From Flavobacteriales bacterium UBA3431 (GTDB lineage Bacteria; Bacteroidota; Bacteroidia; Flavobacteriales; Schleiferiaceae), in contig DFSS01000051.1 of assembly GCA_002381225.1 (NCBI GenBank), forward strand, positions 16,431 to 30,897: a stretch of 14,467 nucleotides of DNA. Reading direction: 5' to 3'. Positions within the stretch are counted from its first letter, which is position 1; each line of letters begins with the position of its first letter. The position numbers and the translations under genes were made by a program. The notes beneath the pieces were generated by a model. The model was not told the DNA's origin, made no database searches, and was given only the letters and a program-made list of their open reading frames with translations. This document shows, piece after piece, positions 5,910 to 12,978 of this stretch.

Positions 5910-8900
5910 GATTCTCTGGATATTCCTTCTGTTGAGCTTTTTCGCTCAGGCACAGCCGACTGAAATCAGCCGGCCAACGGTCGGCTTTGTGCCCAATCAG
6001 GGACAATGGCCCGCAGAGGTGCTCGCCCAGCTTCCTACGGAAACGGCGCGCATATGGATCCTACAAGATGGGTTGAGATTCACGTTGCGCGGGCCCTCTG
6101 AAGAGGATAGTTCGGATTTATTTGTCTTCACAGAGCACTTCCAAGGGGCACAATCGGGTCGCTTTACAGGACTCGGCGGACTGCCGGGTCATCTTTCTTA
6201 TTTCTTTCCCTCGGGATCGGCAGCGATGGTTCCACATTTTGCTTCAGCCGCCATCGACGGGCTTTATCCGGGGGTTACGCTTGAACTCGAATTGAGCCCC
6301 GATGGATTTCTCAAAACCACCTGGGTAGGTGAATCACCCGAAGACCTTCGGGCCGTGGCATCGCAGTTTGAGGGGGTGGAGCATGGCGAGGCCCAGGGTC
6401 GCATCCTGCGATTTGCGTACCCCGCAGGGGTCCTTGAAATTGATTTGCCTGATGCACAGGGCTCCCGAGGATCCGTACCTGCACAATGGCGGAGAAATGC
6501 AAGCACTTGGACGCCGGTGGCTCGGAGTGCAGATCGAATCGATCCCGTTTACCGTTTCTCTACTTTTTCAGGATCCGTTTCGGACAACTTCGGCTACACC
6601 GCCACCTATGACTTGCAAGGACGCACGTGGATTGGGGGTATTGCTTTTGGGGCGCAGTTCCCGGTGGTGAATGGGGTGCAATCTAGTTATGCAGGGGGTG
6701 GTACGGATGTAGCGCTCATGCTTTTCAGCCCAGACGGTACTTCCCTGCTATGTGGCACGTACTTCGGCGGAGGCAATCGGGAGCAACCTCATTCCATGAT
6801 GGTAGGGCCCAATGGGGATTTGGTGGTCATGGGTGTGACGGGCTCGAGCAACTTACCCCATCCTGTGAATAGCTACGATACGACGTTTTCGGGGGCGACG
6901 TCCATCAACGGAGGCGGGCAGACCTTTAATCAAGGCTCGGATATCTATGTTTTGCGGTTGGATTCCACGGGTAGTTTGCTGCAAGGCATGACCTATCTCG
7001 GGGGGTCCGGGAATGATGGCATCAATGCAAACATGGCCATGAATTACGGCGATCAAGCCCGTGGGGAGGTTTTAGTCGCCTCGGACGGGATTTACATTGC
7101 TTCCTCGACGTTGTCCACCAATTTCCCGATTACTCTGGCTGGGCATCATGGCCTGCAGGATGGGATAGTGGCAAAACTTAGTCCAGGTTTAGACAATTTG
7201 ATTTGGTCCTCGTATTATGGCGGGTCCAGTGCAGACGGCATATTTGGGGCCGCCCTCCATGAGCATCAGGGTCAGCTGAAGCTCTTTACGGTCGGAGCGA
7301 CTTTGTCGGATAGCTTAGGTTCAAGCACCAGCCACCAACCCTTACGGCAAGGTTTGGGTGACGCCTGGGTACAGCGCATCAACGCCACCACAGGCCTCTT
7401 GGAAAGGACGACCTATTTGGGCACAACAGGTCCTGATTTGGGCTATTTGATTGCGCAAAACCCGGAGGGCGCCTACAAGGCCGTGGGCGACAGCTCGGCC
7501 ATCGCCATTGTGGGCAACACCAAAGGAATTCTGACGACTACGCCTGGCCTTTGGGGGCAGGCCATGGCCTCTCAGTATATGGCATGGTTAGGGTATGACC
7601 TCGATACGTTATACCGCTTGCAAACATTTGGATCGGGAACGACGTCCTCCATAAACTGTTCTCCGACCGCTTTTATGATGGATGGATGTGGATCCTTGTA
7701 CTTCTCAGGTTGGGGCGGATTGGCCAATAATGGGGGCAATACCCAGAATCTTTTCACCACGCCCAACGCCTACCAGAGCACCACGGATGGCAGCGACTTT
7801 TATTTCTTAGTGCTGAACCGTAAAGGGGCTCCGTTATATGCCAGCTATTTTGGCGGGGCTCCTTCGTATGAGCATGTCGATGGAGGAACATCGCGCTTTG
7901 ACCCGGAAGGGGTGATTCACCAAGCGATCTGCGCGGGATGCGGCGGGAATAGCGCCTTGCCGGTTTTTCCCCATAATGCCTATTCTCTCACCAATAATGC
8001 CGGCAATTGCAATATGGCCGCGGTCCAAATTGCCTTTGCTCTGCAATCGGCGGACGTGGATTTGAACCTCGCAGCGGACACTCTGTGCGCAGGGAATCAA
8101 GCCTTCTTATCGGGAACCTTGGGCTTGGCCGATTCGGTCTACATCGATTGGGGAGATGGAAGTATTGTGGGCGGAAACATGCAGCCCCCATACAACCACA
8201 CCTATGGACTGGCTGGGCCCTTTGTAATTACCGTGGAAGCCTATGACACCGTCTGTGCGACCCAAGCAAGTCAGCAGATTTCCATATTTATCTCTACGCC
8301 TGATCCGCCTAAAGCGGCGATGAATCTTGTGTATGATCGGTGCGACACCGCGCTGCATGTGGAACTGCATCCCACAGATTCATTGGTTAGCCAGGCCCTT
8401 TTGGTTCTCTGGGGAGATGGAAACAGCCATTATGAAAGGATGCAGTGTCCTTTAATTCATGATTATCGAGGAATATATGGTCCAATCACGATCACCTTGA
8501 TTGCCCTGGATACCCTCTGTGGCGCGGCGGATACCGCCTATTACGTGGTGACATTTCGTCCTCCTTTGGGCGAAATCAATGGAGAAGTCCTGGTCAATCC
8601 CTGTGGAAATGAGCCGCTCATGTATGGGGAGGCCTATGCCAATTATGCCACCCAAATATTATGGTATCCCGCGGGATTTTCCTCCCCGCCTCTTCGAGGT
8701 AGGGAGCGCTTTTGGACCGTAGGAGGCCCTGGAGAATATACGGTGGCGGTGGTGGCATGGGACAGTCTTTGCGATCGCCGAGATACGGTGTTTTGGACCT
8801 ATGAAGTGCTCCCTATAGATGATCCGGATGCCATTCAGTTCCCCAATATGTTTAGCCCCAACACCGATGGGATCAACGATGCGTTCCGCTTGAGCGAATC

Positions 8901-9117
8901 CGGGGCCCAAGCCCTCTCAGACCTGGCGCTCACGGTGTATGACCGTTGGGGCCAAAAAGTCTTTGCGACGACCGATCCGGCCTTCGCCTGGGATGGCCGA
9001 TTCCGAAATCGTCCCTTGCTCGACGGGGTGTATTTTTACGTCGCCCAATGGACTACGAGCTGTGGAATCTCTGGAGAGGCCCACGGAGCTGTCACCCTCA
9101 ATAAAACCCTACCCTAA
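5899..9117 (+). CDS. Large secreted multidomain protein with T9SS type-B (CHU_C) sorting domain
   Basis: The 1072-aa protein begins with a Sec signal peptide (MRSR, then hydrophobic LWIFLLLSFF, likely cut after AQA near residue 18). Residues about 25-230 resemble the N-terminal domain that often precedes SBBP-type repeats (VGFVPNQGQWPAEV). About 230-690 holds seven degenerate units with the pattern [TS]Y[FL]GG, then D/G-x, then a DPxG- or PNGD-like turn. Tyr-Phe/Leu-Gly marks recur near residues 286, 365, 437, 505 and 649, about 72 apart, consistent with a beta-propeller. Two PKD-like domains follow (about 718-790 and 808-875, each with WGDG), then a third Ig-like unit (about 891-968). The end (about 978-1071) has FPNMFSPNTDGINDAFR and VYDRWGQKVF, the gliding-associated C-terminal/T9SS type-B sorting domain. 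The substrate or ligand is unknown; surface attachment or adhesion is inferred. arsC follows 10 nt later. Confidence 0.9.
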   Translation: MRSRILWIFLLLSFFAQAQPTEISRPTVGFVPNQGQWPAEVLAQLPTETARIWILQDGLRFTLRGPSEEDSSDLFVFTEHFQGAQSGRFTGLGGLPGHLSYFFPSGSAAMVPHFASAAIDGLYPGVTLELELSPDGFLKTTWVGESPEDLRAVASQFEGVEHGEAQGRILRFAYPAGVLEIDLPDAQGSRGSVPAQWRRNASTWTPVARSADRIDPVYRFSTFSGSVSDNFGYTATYDLQGRTWIGGIAFGAQFPVVNGVQSSYAGGGTDVALMLFSPDGTSLLCGTYFGGGNREQPHSMMVGPNGDLVVMGVTGSSNLPHPVNSYDTTFSGATSINGGGQTFNQGSDIYVLRLDSTGSLLQGMTYLGGSGNDGINANMAMNYGDQARGEVLVASDGIYIASSTLSTNFPITLAGHHGLQDGIVAKLSPGLDNLIWSSYYGGSSADGIFGAALHEHQGQLKLFTVGATLSDSLGSSTSHQPLRQGLGDAWVQRINATTGLLERTTYLGTTGPDLGYLIAQNPEGAYKAVGDSSAIAIVGNTKGILTTTPGLWGQAMASQYMAWLGYDLDTLYRLQTFGSGTTSSINCSPTAFMMDGCGSLYFSGWGGLANNGGNTQNLFTTPNAYQSTTDGSDFYFLVLNRKGAPLYASYFGGAPSYEHVDGGTSRFDPEGVIHQAICAGCGGNSALPVFPHNAYSLTNNAGNCNMAAVQIAFALQSADVDLNLAADTLCAGNQAFLSGTLGLADSVYIDWGDGSIVGGNMQPPYNHTYGLAGPFVITVEAYDTVCATQASQQISIFISTPDPPKAAMNLVYDRCDTALHVELHPTDSLVSQALLVLWGDGNSHYERMQCPLIHDYRGIYGPITITLIALDTLCGAADTAYYVVTFRPPLGEINGEVLVNPCGNEPLMYGEAYANYATQILWYPAGFSSPPLRGRERFWTVGGPGEYTVAVVAWDSLCDRRDTVFWTYEVLPIDDPDAIQFPNMFSPNTDGINDAFRLSESGAQALSDLALTVYDRWGQKVFATTDPAFAWDGRFRNRPLLDGVYFYVAQWTTSCGISGEAHGAVTLNKTLP

Positions 9118-9127
9118 TCATCCTCGC

Positions 9128-9475
9128 ATGACCGCCCTAGTATACCACAATCCCCGCTGCGGAAAGAGCCGTGAATCCCTCGAATGGTTGGCGGCGAAAA
9201 ACATCCCCTATGAAGTTGTTCGGTACATGGATGAACCCTTGACGTACGCAGAATTGGATGACCTCTTGCAGCGTATGGATATGGATCCCAAGGACCTTGT
9301 CCGCACCCAGGAGGCCGAATGGAAGGAGCACTTTGCCGACAGCGAACTGGAGGACGAGGAAGTGATTTATGCCATGATTGAGTACCCCAAACTCATGCAG
9401 CGCCCCATTGTAGCCATCGGAGACAAAGCCGTTGTGGCGCGTCCCGCGGAGCGGATTGCGGAAATTTTGGGCTAG
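9128..9475 (+). CDS. arsC: ArsC-family (glutaredoxin-type) arsenate reductase-like protein
   Basis: Thioredoxin-fold reductase of the E. coli ArsC/YffB family, 115 aa. It shows HNPRCGKSRESL (7-18) with the nucleophilic Cys11, VRTQE (58-62, Arg59), QRPIV (91-95, Arg92) and ARPAE (104-108, Arg105). These three arginines sit where E. coli ArsC has its arsenate-binding Arg60, Arg94 and Arg107. The ATG at 9128 gives the standard N-terminus; a longer in-frame extension lies entirely inside the preceding gene. The gap to the T9SS protein gene is 10 nt, so it is probably transcribed with it, and fumC converges from 35 bp away. No arsR, arsB or acr3 gene is nearby, so the real substrate may not be arsenate. 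Confidence 0.88.
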   Translation: MTALVYHNPRCGKSRESLEWLAAKNIPYEVVRYMDEPLTYAELDDLLQRMDMDPKDLVRTQEAEWKEHFADSELEDEEVIYAMIEYPKLMQRPIVAIGDKAVVARPAERIAEILG

Positions 9476-9510
9476 GAAGGCTCGCGCTTTGCGCTGAAGC
9501 TAGAGGTCCG

Positions 9511-10896
9511 TCAGCACATATCTTCTGGACGTACCCACGCATCGAACTCTTCGTTGGTCACGTAGCCCAATTTCAGCGCTGCTTCACGGAGGGTGCTGCC
9601 TTCGGCGTGGGCGGTCTTGGCGATTTTGGCCGCTTTGTCGTAGCCAATGTGGGGATTGAGCGCCGTGACGAGCATGAGGCTGTTTTCCAAGTGCTTTTGG
9701 ATCACGGGGCGGTTGGCTTGAATGCCTACGGCACACTTATCTGCAAAACTGACGCAAGCGTCCCCAATGAGTCGGGCGCTCTGGAGTACGTTGGCAGCGA
9801 TCACGGGCTTGAACACGTTGAGTTCAAAATGGCCCGTTGCACCACCGATGCTCACCGCAACGTCATTGCCCATGACTTGGGCGGCGACCATGGTGAGGGC
9901 TTCCGGCTGGGTGGGGTTCACTTTGCCGGGCATGATGGAGGAGCCGGGTTCGTTGTCGGGAATGACGATTTCACCAATGCCGGAGCGGGGGCCGCTGCTG
10001 AGCATGCGAATGTCGTTGCCGATTTTCATGAGCGATACTGCCACGCGCTTGAGGGCGCCGGAGAGCTCGACCATGGCATCGTGGGCGGCGAGAGCTTCAA
10101 ACTTATTGGGGGCCGTTACGAAGGGTTGCCCGGTAAGTTCCGCGATTTTGGAAGCCACACGCTCCGAGTAGCCTGCAGGCGTGTTGAGACCGGTGCCCAC
10201 AGCAGTTCCCCCGAGGGCGAGTTCCGCGACCATGCCCAACGCATTTTCGATGGCGCGGAGGCCGTTGTCGAGTTGCTGGACATATCCGGAGAATTCCTGA
10301 CCCAAGGTGAGGGGGGTGGCGTCCATGAAGTGCGTTCGGCCCGTTTTGACGATGTCATGAAACGCCTCACTTTTCGCCGCAAGTACAGAGCGCAAATGCT
10401 TCAAGCCGGGTAGCGTCACTTGGACGACCTGGAGGTAGGCCGCAATGTGCATCGCCGTGGGAAAGGTGTCGTTGGAGGACTGGGACTTGTTGACGTCGTC
10501 GTTGGGGTGAAGGACCTTGTTGGCGTCGGTCAGCGCACCACCTTGCAAGACATGGCCGCGGTAGGCAATCACCTCGTTGCAGTTCATGTTGCTTTGTGTG
10601 CCCGAGCCCGTCTGCCAAATAACCAAGGGGAATTGCTCGTCCAGCTGGCCGGCGATGATTTCGTCGCAAACTTGGGCGATGAGCTGGGCTTTTTCAGAGG
10701 ATAGGACGCCGAGATCAGCATTGGTCAACGCCGCAGCCTTTTTCAAGTAGCCAAAAGCGTGGATGATTTCCTTGGGCATGCTGCCTTCGGGACCAATCTT
10801 AAAATTGTTGCGGGAGCGCTCGGTTTGGGCCCCCCAGTAGACGTTAGCGGGGACATGGACTTCGCCCATGGTGTCCCGTTCAATGCGTGTGCTCAT
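9511..10896 (-). CDS. fumC: Class II fumarate hydratase
   Basis: Iron-independent fumarase interconverting fumarate and L-malate in the TCA cycle, a homotetramer. The 461-aa length is typical. Motifs: TGSGTQSNMN (96-105), SSNDTFPTAMH (140-150), TGRTHFMDATP (185-195) with catalytic His189, and the superfamily signature GSSIMPGKVNP (318-328) with the catalytic Ser near 319. The C-terminal domain includes LNPHIGYDKAAKIAKTAHAEGSTLREAA, as in fumarases. Aspartase is the nearest alternative, but the motifs and length favour fumarase. ATG at 10896 gives MSTRIERDTMGEVHVP, the usual start, and a perfect -7 box lies 5 nt upstream, so the mRNA may be leaderless. It diverges from the 52-aa membrane protein gene. 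Confidence 0.96.
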   Translation of the reverse strand: MSTRIERDTMGEVHVPANVYWGAQTERSRNNFKIGPEGSMPKEIIHAFGYLKKAAALTNADLGVLSSEKAQLIAQVCDEIIAGQLDEQFPLVIWQTGSGTQSNMNCNEVIAYRGHVLQGGALTDANKVLHPNDDVNKSQSSNDTFPTAMHIAAYLQVVQVTLPGLKHLRSVLAAKSEAFHDIVKTGRTHFMDATPLTLGQEFSGYVQQLDNGLRAIENALGMVAELALGGTAVGTGLNTPAGYSERVASKIAELTGQPFVTAPNKFEALAAHDAMVELSGALKRVAVSLMKIGNDIRMLSSGPRSGIGEIVIPDNEPGSSIMPGKVNPTQPEALTMVAAQVMGNDVAVSIGGATGHFELNVFKPVIAANVLQSARLIGDACVSFADKCAVGIQANRPVIQKHLENSLMLVTALNPHIGYDKAAKIAKTAHAEGSTLREAALKLGYVTNEEFDAWVRPEDMC

Positions 10897-10901
10897 AATT
10901 A

Positions 10902-10909
10902 CAAAGGTA
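10902..10909 (-). promoter_or_regulatory. -7 box of fumC, 5 nt from the start codon
   Basis: The minus strand reads TACCTTTG, then TAATT, then the fumC ATG at 10896. It matches TAnnTTTG exactly, with the same 5-nt spacing as prfB. No good -33 TTG is visible 17-23 nt upstream. Confidence 0.55.
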
Positions 10910-10924
10910 GTATTCCGGGGGTGC

Positions 10925-10953
10925 TTGCTATGCCCATTTGGAATGTATCTTTG
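10925..10953 (+). promoter_or_regulatory. Promoter of the 52-aa membrane protein gene
   Basis: TATCTTTG at 10946-10953 matches the -7 consensus exactly, and TTG at 10925-10927 lies 18 nt before it at the -33 position. The box ends 22 nt before the ATG at 10976, giving a leader of roughly 15-18 nt. Confidence 0.6.
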
Positions 10954-10975
10954 TCACAAATTCAAACGCTCAACC

Positions 10976-11134
10976 ATGAAATTCATCGGATTCCTCCTCG
11001 CCCTATTGATCATCCTCACAGGATTCAGCATGCTCCTATTCTTGGGCTTGTTTGTCGGCTATTGGTTGACCCTCGTGGGTTTGGAGCGCGTAGCGCCCAA
11101 GTTCGTCTACAAGTGGATTGGCCACGAAGAATAA
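10976..11134 (+). CDS. Small (52-aa) membrane protein of unknown function
   Basis: ATG at 10976 opens a 52-residue frame ending in TAA at 11132-11134. It starts MKFIGFLLALLIIL. A continuous hydrophobic stretch runs from about residue 3 to 34, with a Gly/Trp/Tyr-containing middle (GLFVGYWLT). That is long for one helix, and could be one long span or a tight hairpin. A basic/amphipathic tail (ERVAPKFVYKWIGHEE) ends the protein. There is no Cys and no catalytic motif. Support for a real gene comes from an exact -7 and -33 pair upstream, a strong terminator 45 bp downstream, and protein-like composition. A longer in-frame start at 10868 would run into fumC's start and lies upstream of the promoter, so I reject it. 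I do not recognise the family. Confidence 0.72.
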   Translation: MKFIGFLLALLIILTGFSMLLFLGLFVGYWLTLVGLERVAPKFVYKWIGHEE

Positions 11135-11178
11135 TTCGACAGAACGCCTTTGATCGGGATGTACCCCGTCTAGATACC

Positions 11179-11210
11179 AAAAAAACCGCGCTGAAAGGCG
11201 CGGTTTTTTT
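11179..11210. terminator. Bidirectional intrinsic terminator between the 52-aa gene and manC
   Basis: Seven A (11179-11185), CCGCGC (11186-11191), loop TGAAAG (11192-11197), GCGCGG (11198-11203) and seven T (11204-11210) form a perfect stem of up to 13 bp. The T run serves the plus-strand small gene and the A run gives a U tract for minus-strand manC. It lies 44 bp after the one and 26 bp after the other, exactly between convergent genes. Confidence 0.92.
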
Positions 11211-11236
11211 ATACGGTAAGGTTCCCTTGGTGCGCT

Positions 11237-12322
11237 TTACACGTGCTTGTCGCCCAACTTGACTTTGACATCGTTGACGTACTGCTTGATATCTTGTTCC
11301 TTGTCGCGGGGGCAGATGAGCAGTCGGTCTTCCGATTGAATCACGATAAAGTCTTCTAAGCCATCAATGACCGCTACCACATGGTTGGGCACGGAAAAAA
11401 TGTTGTTGTGGCTATTGTAGGCCAGGACATTGGGCCGAACGCCGGTGTTGCCGTCTGAATCTGGCACGCGTTGATCGTGCACCGCGCCCCAAGATCCCAA
11501 GTCGCTCCACCCAAATTCGGCGGGAAGCACATAGACTTGGTTGGCCTTTTCAAGAATCCCATAGTCGATGGATTCATTCGGACACTGCGAATACATGCTT
11601 TCAATAAAGGCCGCTTCGCTGGCGCTATTCAAACTCTCCCATCCCGCATCAAAGGCGCTGTAAACTTCGGGCATGTAGCGTTCGAAGGCGCTGAGAATGG
11701 CGTTGGCATTCCAAATAAAAATACCCGCGTTCCAGAGAAACTCCCCGGTGGCCAGGAAGGACTCGGCTAGTTCCCGGTTGGGTTTTTCAGTAAACGTTTT
11801 GACCGGCTTGATTTCGGCACCCAGATCGGTGTCTTCGTTCCTAAACTGGATATAGCCATAGCCTGTTTCAGGGCGGTGAGGGGTCATGCCCAATGTCAAA
11901 AGGACATTGTGGGCTTGGGTCGCCGCCAAACCGACGCGGAGGATGCGTTCAAATTCTTCCTCTTTTGTCACTAAGTGGTCGGCAGGGGTGATCACAAAAT
12001 TCGCCAAGGGATCCCGCTTCTTCAATTTGAAGGCGGCATACGCCACACAGGGGGCCGTGTTGCGTCGCGAAGGCTCGGCAATGATTTGGGCGCGGTCCAT
12101 GGCGGGAATTTGGGCCAAACATTGGTCCGCATAATCGGCATGGGTGACGATGTAAATGTGGTCGGCCGGAACTACGCGGGCCATGCGTCGGAACGTTTGC
12201 TGCAGCAGACTTTCGCCTGTGCCCAAAATGTCCAAAAATTGCTTGGGTTGCTGGGAGGTACTGGTGGGCCAAAAGCGGCTTCCGACCCCTCCAGCCATGA
12301 TGACGGCATACGTATGTTCCAT
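11237..12322 (-). CDS. manC: Mannose-1-phosphate guanylyltransferase (GDP-mannose pyrophosphorylase)
   Basis: Makes GDP-mannose from GTP and mannose-1-phosphate, a precursor for surface polysaccharides and glycoproteins. The 361-aa protein has only the nucleotidyltransferase part, without the fused C-terminal phosphomannose isomerase domain of long ManC. Motifs: AGGVGSRFWP (10-19), QPKQFL (25-30), EPSRRNTAP (83-91), TPADH (112-116), FTEKP (177-181), SIDYGILEK (251-259) and FGWSDLGSW (270-278). The start MEHTYAVIMAGG at 12322 fits the family. The frame stays open for 75 more codons, but that extension covers the adk promoter and start and is not protein-like. A perfect -7 box ends 22 nt upstream. 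It diverges from adk. Confidence 0.95.
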   Translation of the reverse strand: MEHTYAVIMAGGVGSRFWPTSTSQQPKQFLDILGTGESLLQQTFRRMARVVPADHIYIVTHADYADQCLAQIPAMDRAQIIAEPSRRNTAPCVAYAAFKLKKRDPLANFVITPADHLVTKEEEFERILRVGLAATQAHNVLLTLGMTPHRPETGYGYIQFRNEDTDLGAEIKPVKTFTEKPNRELAESFLATGEFLWNAGIFIWNANAILSAFERYMPEVYSAFDAGWESLNSASEAAFIESMYSQCPNESIDYGILEKANQVYVLPAEFGWSDLGSWGAVHDQRVPDSDGNTGVRPNVLAYNSHNNIFSVPNHVVAVIDGLEDFIVIQSEDRLLICPRDKEQDIKQYVNDVKVKLGDKHV

Positions 12323-12344
12323 GACGGGGATGGAGTTTAGAGGA

Positions 12345-12352
12345 CAAAGGTA
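12345..12352 (-). promoter_or_regulatory. -7 box of manC
   Basis: The minus strand reads TACCTTTG, an exact TAnnTTTG match, 22 nt before the manC ATG. That is the same spacing as for the 52-aa gene. No clear -33 TTG is visible. It lies 18 nt from the likely adk -7 box on the opposite strand. Confidence 0.55.
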
Positions 12353-12370
12353 AAAAATGCAGGAGGGTCG

Positions 12371-12378
12371 TACCTTCG
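12371..12378 (+). promoter_or_regulatory. Possible -7 box of adk
   Basis: TACCTTCG matches TAnnTTTG at all but one position and ends 17 nt before the adk ATG. An alternative, GAATTTTG at 12386-12393, also has one mismatch and lies 2 nt before the ATG. The choice is open. Confidence 0.35.
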
Positions 12379-12395
12379 CGCTTTGGAATTTTGAG

Positions 12396-12968
12396 ATGAA
12401 AAACATCGTATTATTTGGCCCTCCCGGGGCAGGCAAAGGAACACAGAGCACCTTCTTGGTGGAAAAATTTGGTTTCGTACACCTCAGCACGGGGGATATC
12501 TTCCGTTTTAACATCAAAAACGCCACGGAATTGGGCACGTTGGCCAAGTCCTACATGGACCAAGGCAAGCTCGTTCCCGATGCGGTGACCATTGACATGC
12601 TCCAGGCCGAATGGAGCAAGTACCCCGATGCCGTCGGATTCTTGTTTGACGGTTTCCCCCGAACCCAAGCCCAGGCGGAGGCACTAGATGCCATTCTCGC
12701 CGAAGCCGGCCAGCAGATTTCGGCCATGATAGGCTTGGAAGTGCCGGATGAAGAATTGATGGCGCGCTTGCTCGAGCGCGGCAAGACTTCCGGCCGACCC
12801 GACGACGCCAACCCTGAGGTGATCGCCCAACGCGTGGCCGTCTACCACCGAGAAACGGCTCCCGTCCAGGGCTATTACGAAGCCCAAGGAAAATACAAAG
12901 GCATTTCCGGCGTTGGAAGCATTTCTGACATCGCCGCCGCCTTGGAACAAACCCTACACGCCCTTTAA
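12396..12968 (+). CDS. adk: Adenylate kinase
   Basis: Converts ATP and AMP to two ADP. The 190-aa protein is the short-LID form: P-loop GPPGAGKG (8-15), the AMP-binding region HLSTGDIFR (29-37), DGFPRTQAQAE (85-95), and a short lid around ERGKTSGRPDD (127-137) in place of the longer zinc-type lid, followed by RVAVYHRETAPVQGYY (146-161). ATG at 12396 gives MKNIVLFGPPGAGKGTQ, the usual start. An upstream in-frame ATG at 12357 adds 13 unlike residues and lies upstream of the candidate -7 box, so I reject it. obg starts 10 nt after the adk stop, so they are probably co-transcribed. Confidence 0.96.
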   Translation: MKNIVLFGPPGAGKGTQSTFLVEKFGFVHLSTGDIFRFNIKNATELGTLAKSYMDQGKLVPDAVTIDMLQAEWSKYPDAVGFLFDGFPRTQAQAEALDAILAEAGQQISAMIGLEVPDEELMARLLERGKTSGRPDDANPEVIAQRVAVYHRETAPVQGYYEAQGKYKGISGVGSISDIAAALEQTLHAL

Positions 12969-12978
12969 GCGCCCCCCT

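Noticed and set aside
8939..9127. Extended arsC frame starting at 8939
   Set aside because: The extension overlaps the T9SS sorting domain in another frame and does not resemble ArsC. ATG at 9128 gives the standard N-terminus.
9607..10413. Long open frame (268 codons) on the plus strand opposite fumC
   Set aside because: It lies wholly antisense to a conserved enzyme gene with GC-rich third positions, has low-complexity Gly/His/Glu content, and resembles no family. It is a shadow frame.
12323..12547. 75-codon N-terminal extension of manC
   Set aside because: It covers the adk promoter and start on the other strand, and the extra residues do not belong to the family. The conserved start MEHTYAVIMAGG is at 12322, just after a -7 box.
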